Part shown: positions 56,404 to 64,000 of the stretch, piece by piece
How the letters are laid out: each line of letters begins with the position of its first letter
Numbering within the stretch: position 1 is the stretch's first letter
NCBI RefSeq assembly: GCF_030247195.1
Contig: NC_080670.1
Location: forward strand, 44,034,194 to 44,098,193
DNA from: Topomyia yanbarensis
Lineage: Eukaryota; Arthropoda; Insecta; Diptera; Culicidae
Length of the DNA stretch: 64,000 nucleotides
Reading direction: 5' to 3'
Program-made: the position numbers and the translations under genes
The notes under the pieces: generated by a model
The model's input: only the letters and a program-made list of their open reading frames with translations
The model's database searches: none
What the model was told of the DNA's origin: nothing

Positions 56404-58090
56404 TTATTTATTAATTTGATACAATTTAATCAATAATTCTTCTCCATAACACTCGGTTCGCGGCTGCTTTTCTCCACTCACGGTTGCGTCCGATACCTTC
56501 CAGATCTTGCTGCACCTGATCAGCCTACTTAGCCCGCTGTGCTCCTCGGAGTCTTGTACCTGCCGGATTTGAGCAGAACACAATTTTGGCACGGTTGTTG
56601 TCCGGCATTCTCGCAACGTGCCCTCCTTCCGGCTTTGGCCACCTTCTGGATACTTGGTTCGTCGTAGAACCTGGCGAGCTCGTGGTTCATCCTTCGCCTC
56701 CACACACCGCAAAGATAGTCCTAAGCACACGGCGCCAGCGACTCCAAGTGCTTGCAGGCCCACCTCGAGCATGGACCAGGTTTCGTGCCCGTAGAGGACC
56801 ACCGGTCTTATCAGCGTTCTGTACATGGTCCCTTTAGTGCGTGGGTGAATATTTTTTTATCGCAATTTCTTTTGAAGCCCATAGTAGGCGCGACTTCCAT
56901 TGATGATGCGTCTTCAGACTTCTCCATTGTTATTATTATCAGCCGTTAGCAGAGAGGTATATGAATTCCTCGACTACCTCGAATACATCCCCGTCGATCG
57001 TAACACTGCTTCCTAGGCGGGATCTTTCCTGTTCGATCCCTCTTATCATCATGTACTTTGTTTTAGACGCGTTCACCACCAATCCAACTTTTGCTGCTTC
57101 TCGTTTCAGTCAGGTGTAAAGCTCAGCCACCATTTCAAATGTTCTCCCAATAAGGTCCATGTCATCCGCAAAGCATACAAATTGACTGGATCGTGCAAAA
57201 ATCGTGCTCGGCTTTCCGCATAACACGTTCTAGTGCGATGTTAAACAACAGACACGAGAGACCATCACCTTGTCTTAGTCCTCGGCAGGATCCGAATGGG
57301 CTTAAGAATTCACCCGATATCCTCACACAATTTTGCACCCCCTTCATCGTCGCTTTAATTAGTCTTGTGAGCATCCCGGGGGAATCCATATTCGTCCGTA
57401 ATTTTCCATAGCTCTGTGCGATTGATGTTATCGTATGCCACCTTGATATCGACGAACAGGTGGTGCGATGGGACCTGGTATTCACGGCATTTTTGGAGGA
57501 TTTACCGCACGGTGAAGATCTGGTCTGGTGTCGTGCGCCCATTGACAAAACCGGGATAACACTTTGTAGGCGGCATTCAGGATGGTGATCGCTCTATAAT
57601 TCTCACATTCCAGCTTGTCGTCCTTCTTATAGATGGAGCAAATAACTCCTTACATCCACTCCTCCGGTAGCTGTTCGGATTGCCAGCTTCTAACTTGCAG
57701 TGTGTGCAGACAAATGGCCAGCCTTTCCTGGCCCATTTTGATGAGTTCAACTCCACTACCATCCTTACCAGCTGATTTATTGTTCTTTAGCTGTTGAATT
57801 GCATCTTTAACCTCCTCCTAGCGTGGGAATAGGCTGGTTTCCATCGTCCGCCGTACTGACGTAGTAGTCTCATCCGCTGCCTTGGCCATCTGCATTCGTT
57901 TCTTCATTGCCGTTAAAAGTTCAAAGTAGTGTTGCTTCCAACTTTCAGTCACCTCTCGTTCATCCGTCAGAATGGTTCCATCCATTTCGACTCGCGGCAC
58001 AAAGCCTTTGCGGGATGCGTTCAGCTTCTGATAGAATTTTCGGGTTTCTTGAGATCGGTACAACTATTCCATTCAGAGCTGCAAATTTTC
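56404..58090 (-). pseudogene. LINE-type reverse transcriptase remnant
   Basis: Reading on minus from about 58063: WKQHYFELL, then WARKGWPF-type linker pieces and [14 protein letters not shown], then SGEFLSPFGSCRGLRQGDGL (RT motif B region), then CFAD with FADD (57161-57172) intact, then TLIRPVVLYGHETWSML and a WRKAAANRV-like tail near 56450. The FADD box and the VLYG-x-E-T-W wording match a large insect LINE family, but I do not assign the clade. Frameshifts and stops are frequent. Endonuclease not present (5' truncated). Confidence 0.75.
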
Positions 58091-58699
58091 ACCAGGTTGT
58101 TTTGAACTTGAAGGAAGAACAAATCTCAAATCATGCCCTACTATGTTCAATTCGCCGTTTTTTGTTTGCATCATTCATTAAAACAGCCGAGCTGCTCAAT
58201 CATTTTCTATTCATTTTCGATTTCATTGACCCTATGAATATCTCTGTATTGAAATATTGACGAGGTTTTTCAAGCAAAACTACTCTGAACATACTTCTTA
58301 CTGTTCATGTAAGCTTGAAAACGCAAAATATGTCAACATTTAACCTAAACTGGCCTCTACAGAGCAGATGACAACTTTGGTTGGCGAATGAAAAAGCATC
58401 ATTTTGAAATGAAGACGTACGATTTGGTTATGAAAATCCCGCCAACTTGAAAGTGAATGATTAAGGGAGGCTTTGAGTTTGAGTCATGGTTGGGTTTGAT
58501 TGAGCTGAAAGTTGGCATTTGAAAATGAAAATTTGCACCACTGATTCCATTTCCTCACACTCTGCTTCTTCCAGACGGGGTTTTTTTTTTCTTCTGGAAT
58601 AGGCGGGCCTGATGCTTCTGCTTCAGACGGTATCTATGTTCAGCCGCCCTGGAATGTTTTTCTTAACAGTTATGTGTCCAACAAAAAAAAACACCTTTA
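58091..58699. other. No gene recognised; possible outer arm of the next element
   Basis: Contains TTAACAGTTATGTGTCCAAC near 58663, echoed in inverse form near 60475-60495. This suggests an outer, partly overlapping copy of the KpnI-motif element family. No coding potential. Confidence 0.3.
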
Positions 58700-60292
58700 A
58701 CAGGCCAACGAGGGTACCCGGGTACCCACAAATTGAAATGCTCATAACCAGTGTTGGGAAAAAATCAAAATATCAATGTTTACAAAAGAATCTTTCATCG
58801 CCGATTTTCTAATAAAAAGTTCACTGATATAAAATATCGCTAGGGAAAAAATCGTCAGTGAATTTCAAGAGTGCCGATATTTGGGAACATTATTCGGCTC
58901 AAGCAAATATCGGAAGAAGAAAGAATCGCTTGCGAACTTTTGTATCGGCAAAAATATAGAAAAAAGTTCGCCTTATGAAAACATCTTGCACAATCTTCGA
59001 ACAATTGATTCCTGAGGGATTTCCAAAGTTTCCAAAAACCTGTAGATTAATATAATACAAAAAACCTCGCCCTTTCATTATTCCGGCGACAGCTCAATGG
59101 GATAAAGCGTCAGTCTACTTTTAGTCTTGACGAAGCTTTCTTCAGAAGTCGGCGTGTAAAAAAAACTTTTACTAATCGACAGAATTAAAATGGGAAAGAG
59201 AAAAGATTTCTTTCTCCACCCTAATATTTTATGCATCGCTAGATCTAAAATATCCACAAACTGTATGGTGCTTGAGTGGTATGTTGTCAAAATATATATG
59301 GAAAAAAACAAATTCTGGTGATGGTGACCTTTCTTAACAACCTGTTGTTTGTATGGTCCAGTGAGGAAGTTGATATACAATTATATTTTCCATATAATAT
59401 GCACATCACTAAAAGCGTTTTTCGCTACCGAATGTCTCTTTTGCGATGTTGCTTTGGGTGAACATTCTTTCAAGAGTTTCACTGAGGCAGAAGTTCGCGT
59501 GCGAACTTCGATTCAAAGAACCATTGAATATTTGTCTCAAGAATGATACACTCGGATGCGATGTTTGGTTTCACAGATTTTTGTTTGGAAATGTTCTGGG
59601 AAAGATTAATTCGTGAATGAACCTGGAATGAACTTTCATTGATAATGATTTTCCCAACACTGCTCATAACTATGGCTTCCTTTAACCGATTTGGACACTT
59701 TTAGATGTTTTGGATTCAGGAACTCGTCTACTTTTTGATTCTGTACAATAGAACCGGAATAATGGATCTGGTTTTTGGCAATCCGGATTTTCCGGAGTAA
59801 TGTTCCGGTACTAGGATATGTTTTGTAAATTTTAATAATGTCCTAGCAATACGAGTATCAAAACTCTTCGAATTGTCTCGGAATTCTGTTTTTTATTGTT
59901 ACGGGAAGCTATGGCAATTTGAAAAATGGAATTGGAATGGAATGGCCACTCACGGCCCCACGGGAACCTGCTCCGGAATGTCCGTTCCGGGGTTAAATCA
60001 CCAAACGGTTCCAAAACCACGAGATAAGCCTACTGATGCAATTCCAAGAATTTTGATACCCATATTGCTAATATTCCATTGAAGTTCGCAAATAGTACCC
60101 CAGCATTGGAACCTGCTTCCTGAAACCCGGATTCCCGGGAATCGAATGATTAAACCCAATTCATTTTTACCAAGCCCAAAAGTGGATGAGTTCCTGAATC
60201 CAAAACGGCCAAAAATCTGGAAATCGGTTGGATATTACCTTAGTTATGGGCATTTTAGTTTTGTGGGTACCCGGGTACCCACGTCGGCCTGT
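58700..60292. mobile_element. TA-flanked element with GGGTACCCGGGTACCC termini
   Basis: The TIRs of about 33 bp are ACAGGCCAACGAGGGTACCC and onward, with inverse end GGGTACCCACGTCGGCCTGT. TA lies on both sides (58698-58699 and 60293-60294). A related GGTACCCGGGTACC block lies outside at 60455-60470, marking another copy. A 914-bp hAT-type element is inserted at the left side. No transposase frame seen. Confidence 0.7.
58749..59662. mobile_element. hAT-type element, 914 bp, nested, perfect 8-bp target duplication
   Basis: The ends CAGTGTTGGGAAAA and TTTTCCCAACACTG are inverse copies. The target duplication CTCATAAC is exact on both sides (58741-58748 and 59663-59670). It interrupts the TA-flanked element 58700-60292. 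The interior holds short frames only and no hAT transposase domain, so it is non-autonomous. Confidence 0.9.
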
Positions 60293-60646
60293 TATGTAGT
60301 AAAAAAATTCAGGAGCCCCTCCTCACTCCCACCCTTACTATATCAACAATATTATTAACCCAAAAGCTTGACTTAGTGAAGTTCTAAGATGTCACAAAAT
60401 TTCAATTTCCAGCTATGGATAAAACATAGAAATTTAATTAATTGAAACTTAAAAAGGTACCCGGGTACCGCGTCGGACACACAACGGTTAATATTTCCGG
60501 TATTCAGGAATCCCGGGAAAACTTGTTTTATTTTTTACCAAAGATGTTCATGATATGATTTTTAATATAATTTCTGCAGTTAATATTTCGATGTGGACAT
60601 CTTTTAAGTTGTTATAAATATATTTGAACATTGGATTTTAAGGGGT

Positions 60647-61240
60647 ACGTTCAAAACTAGTCACCATTTAGTTGGTTGTACTAGGTTTGGATTTACGCCG
60701 ATCCGGCTCTGAACACTACTACCCATGAAAGATAGTGTCAAGCCTAGCATCCCAAGCAAACGAAAAACTCATAATGCCTCCATGATCATGGTCCAAATTC
60801 CCATTTAAAACCCATATTCTAGTGTATTTATGGGTTTTTGAGACCATTGCATGGTGTTTTGATGGTTGTAAAATTTGACGTGGACCATGTTCATGGGATT
60901 GCTATGGGGTTGTATGGTCCCATAACCATAGGACCGCAAGAGGCGACTACGTACGAGTGGAAATAGTGGCTAAGGGCTGAGGTAGCTGAGTGTGCATTGG
61001 CGTCGGAAAAGACTACCCTTTTCTTGGCTTCTCAACAGTCGGTTGTCACGGTAAAGATAGACACGTCTACCTTTATTAGGACACATGCTAGTGAACTCGG
61101 GTGATTCGTAGTTATGCTGCCTAAGCTCGACCCTCATTAGCAGAAGACAAAGATTAAGCCCGTACGATATTAAGCCTGTTCTAATGACCCTGCCACTTGT
61201 AGCTTTCCGATCTGTTTACTTCACATCCTTGCTCTCACTT
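60647..61240 (+). mobile_element. R1-clade 5' UTR fragment with nested MITE
   Basis: GGGTACGTTCAAA, then TTACGCCGATCCGGCTCTGA, and later AAGAGGCGACTACGTACGAG match the 5' UTR of the minus-strand element at 27239 downward. The coding part is absent. A MITE of the 12259/26083 family (about 60775-60930) lies between the two matching blocks and is absent from the copy at 27 kb. The 3' limit is approximate. Confidence 0.6.
60775..60930. mobile_element. MITE family member nested in R1 5' UTR
   Basis: Contains GCATGGTGTTTTGATGGTTG with CATGATCATGG and CCATGTTCATGG near the ends. It interrupts an R1 5' UTR sequence that is uninterrupted at 27.1 kb. The exact target duplication could not be fixed. 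Confidence 0.6.
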
Positions 61241-61963
61241 GAGTACTATGGCTCTAAGTTTCATAACTTTCCCTACCCATCTCTAGCTAATTGAATGTCG
61301 TTAAAATGTAAAAAAGAAAAAGTGACTAACATAGTCGAAATTAAAAAAAGGAAAAAAGGTAATAAAAAATTTCGATTTCATGAAAAATGAAAAAGTAGTT
61401 AACCCCTTAATAAAAATATGCTTAGTTGCTAAATTAGACAATATCTTCTCACAAACTGAGTTTTATTGGATTCTGAGATGATTATGACTTTCATTGGTTT
61501 AGTTTTCGATAAAAATACACTGAAAAACAATCAGTTTGCACAAGGAAAAGTTTTTTCAAATAACTTTTTTTCCTCAAAAGTGCCCAACTTGATTTTTTGA
61601 CGGTAGGTAGGGAACATAATTATCTATCTTGTAACAAAATTTCATCCAAATCAAAAATGGTTTTTTTTGTAAATCGACTTAAAATTTTTAAAATCGATTT
61701 TTTTCAGTGTAGGAGTAAAGAATTTTTTCAATATTTTTATTCGAAAATTTGACTAATTTTGTGAAAACCACTCCTACAACATTGTTTTGTAGGATTTGTC
61801 ATTTTTAGACTATAGCCATTTGAAAAGAATTGGGAAAAAAATTAAAGGGTTGTGTACAGGACACGACCACGGTGACATTAAAAATATAGCTTTTTTATCT
61901 ATCACACATATCGACACACGTTCTTGTTCACTCGCCTGTTTTCATATGTTACAATTTGCTATA
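61241..61963. other. No gene recognised
   Basis: AT-rich spacer with many A and T runs. No TIRs or protein motifs. Confidence 0.35.
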
Positions 61964-62213
61964 CTGCCCATATAAGCATAAGAGTCCCATATGGCTTTTT
62001 GTCGAAAATGAGATATCTGTTGGATTGTATTCTGTATCACCACTGAATCATAATGCACAAATAAGATTACCAGGTTTGTTCAGAAAATATCGAAAAAAAA
62101 TACCAAAACATGGTTGTCCCATCCATAAGGCTCAATGAAAAATGTAAATCTTGAACACCGTTTTTCTCGGCTTGCTGTTTTTCAATATGGGACTCTTATG
62201 CATATATGGGCAG
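61964..62213. mobile_element. TA-target MITE, 250 bp
   Basis: The ends CTGCCCATATAAGCATAAGA and the inverse TCTTATGCATATATGGGCAG are ~27-bp TIRs with few mismatches, extending through GAGTCCCATAT. TATA flanks both sides (61960-61963 and 62214-62217). No coding capacity. Confidence 0.85.
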
Positions 62214-63077
62214 TATATACCCTCCCCATTAAAACATAATTTATTGAAGGTCTTTTAATGGTAATCTATTAATTAATCAAGTATCTCACTAGGTGATTGG
62301 CATTATTTGGCTGATCCATCTAGTAAAAATAGGCTGGTCTGTCCAGAAAATATATTCAAAAGAAAAGTTCCATATTGAGAGCTGTGATGAGGAAGCGCCC
62401 GCCAACGGAAATATACAGATTCTCCATAAATTATGAAATTTCATTTTCCATTTAAATTTTCAATAATGTACTAATGAACTTAAGTAAACAATCTTAAGTG
62501 TAAGTATTTCTTGATCGATTAGTGGTGGAAAAATGAAATTATTTGATAAATTACATTGTTATGCAACGTTCGCACTACCAGTTAAAACGGGTTTTTATGC
62601 TATCTTGGTGACATTTTTCTTGTTGCTAATTATTAAAACGTGTTATAACTCTGTAGTGTAAACATTGTATTATTAAACCAATTCTGCAGCGTTTTATGTT
62701 ATATAGGTGTTTTATGTGGTAATAGGACTGACATAATTATATCTTCAGTACAGCGGTTTGTTTCATAATTTAAAACAGATTTATTTTAAAATTTAAATTA
62801 GTATACCCAACCGTATTTGTTGTATACCTTAAAACGCAATTAGAACTGTGTTTTAAATACATAGGGTAGGACAGATATTCTGACTGGTTAAACTGGGAAA
62901 ACAATTTTAAGTCCAGTAACGCTTAAGACATGGCTTGAATTTGAATCGAAAAAGAACACCCGCTTCAACTGCTGCTGGGACGGTAAGTTCTGTTTTAAAA
63001 TTTTCCGTTGTGTGCAGTACGAAACAAAAGTGTTTGAAATTAGAAAACAAAAAGTTCTGTTGTTTCCGATGCAATTA
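62214..63077. other. No gene recognised
   Basis: AT-rich. Repeated GTTTTATG and AAAACG words near 62640-62830 suggest an eroded MITE, but no ends were found. No exon or RNA gene. Confidence 0.3.
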
Positions 63078-63160
63078 CACTCAGATTTTTCACGCAGGGG
63101 ATACAGGCCGTGTAAATGATAACCGCGTAAATTTCAAAATCCGCGTAAAAAACCTGAGTG
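63078..63160. mobile_element. Minimal MITE, 83 bp, TA target
   Basis: CACTCAGATTTTTCACGC and the inverse GCGTAAAAAACCTGAGTG form near-complete arms, with TA on both sides (63076-63077 and 63161-63162). It is shorter than typical MITEs and consists almost entirely of the two arms. Confidence 0.75.
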
Positions 63161-64000
63161 TACTCTCCTATATAAAATACTACGCTGCTGAACAGTGCAA
63201 TAACTACAGAAGCACGTTGTCAGATGCCTTACTGATAAAAAACATATAACCGAAATATGAAACATGAAAACCAATTGGCTCTTTACCCTACGCAGCTACA
63301 AAGCGCCGTAAACATGGATTAACAAGTTACAACGCACACGCATGCATAAAAATAAATATATTTTTTTTCAAACGCAACACTCTTAAGCAGCACACACCGC
63401 ACAGTGGCTGGAGGCTGGCCAAAACCTCAAAAATTTATTTTTGAAATATTGGTATTTTATATTTTTCTTAGATTTCTCATGTATTGAATAACATATATTC
63501 AAAATTTTATGATCATTGGATAAGAACACGTTTTTTACATGAGTTTAAACATAGCAAAGTCCGAACTTTTTAATGATTTTCATTTCCGAAACCACCATTG
63601 CTCTGTTCACTTCAAATGCATGTTGCTCTTTTGATTTCGGTCCGATTTTAGCACAACTAGTTTCATTGTGTAGAGGAACGAAAGAACTTGGTTAGTGAAT
63701 AAAATACATTTGGTAAATTTGCTTGGAGCTATGACTTTTTAGTTTAAATATTTTTGAGGAGGTCAGTTTAAAAATACTTTTTTCACTAATGTATTCTGTA
63801 CAAATTTCGGAATCATTTCGGAACGGTCACATAGTATACATTCTATGGGAAATAACTTATACTTTTCGAATATCATGGTCTCGTTCTGCGCCTAGGTGCG
63901 CAAAAATTTCTAAGGAGATTTTGAAGCTTTGTTGCTGATATGGAGGCGCATGGTGTTTTGTGTAAAATTGTTAGACAATATACAGTAAACCAACACGTTA
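63161..64000. other. No gene recognised to window end
   Basis: AT-rich sequence without a recognisable gene or transposon terminus. Any feature crossing the right edge cannot be judged. Confidence 0.35.

Overview
This window looks like insect, probably mosquito (Culicidae), nuclear DNA: AT-rich, intron-bearing and mostly made of mobile-element remains. There is no operon structure, no rRNA, no intact tRNA gene and no CRISPR array. The evidence for an insect is a beaten-path (beat) family immunoglobulin exon on the minus strand (53794-53929). Supporting it are several R1-clade non-LTR retrotransposons, a BEL/Pao integrase, a DD37E-like mariner remnant, a PIF/Harbinger element with a MADF companion gene, and many hAT-type (8-bp target duplication) and TA-type MITEs. 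The species call is inference.

Layout: 0-6 kb holds TA-flanked and hairpin MITEs in otherwise featureless DNA. 6-12 kb holds more MITEs and repeats. It also holds a cryptic but phase-consistent small spliced gene on the plus strand (7514-7643, 9754-9849 and 9945-10048, with an AATAAA 49 nt later). 12-19 kb is a nest of inverted-repeat elements, including a mariner remnant and a TIR element that carries two further elements inside it. 20.3-21.7 kb is an unidentified, broken coding-like island. 22.2-27.2 kb is one long minus-strand R1-clade element with catalytic residues lost and long tandem repeats in its 3' UTR. 28.2-29.7 kb holds a ~1-kb dispersed repeat interrupted by a hAT MITE.

32.0-37.6 kb is a decayed R1-clade element interrupted by a second, younger, 5'-truncated R1-clade copy with a poly(A) tail and a 15-bp target site duplication. 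It abuts a BEL/Pao integrase fragment (37.6-38.7 kb) and a 462-bp-offset repeat (39.7-40.6 kb). 42.5-46.7 kb holds a PIF/Harbinger element with a broken transposase and a convergent MADF gene, plus hAT and TA MITEs. 47.7-49.5 kb has tRNA-derived SINE-like units and the second ~1-kb repeat copy. 49.9-52.6 kb is a third, heavily decayed R1-clade element. The beat exon follows. 55-56.4 kb is a 1.2-kb TA element with a perfect 36-bp hairpin beside a hAT MITE. 56.4-58.1 kb is a minus-strand LINE remnant. 58.7-63.2 kb holds a TA element carrying a hAT insertion, an R1 5' fragment with a nested MITE, and two small MITEs.

The only feature I would defend as a working host gene part is the beat exon. 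Its donor and acceptor are good, but no partner exon was recognised here, so much of the window may be beat intron or intergenic DNA that acts as a landing zone for transposons. All other coding sequence is transposon-derived and broken, or unidentified.
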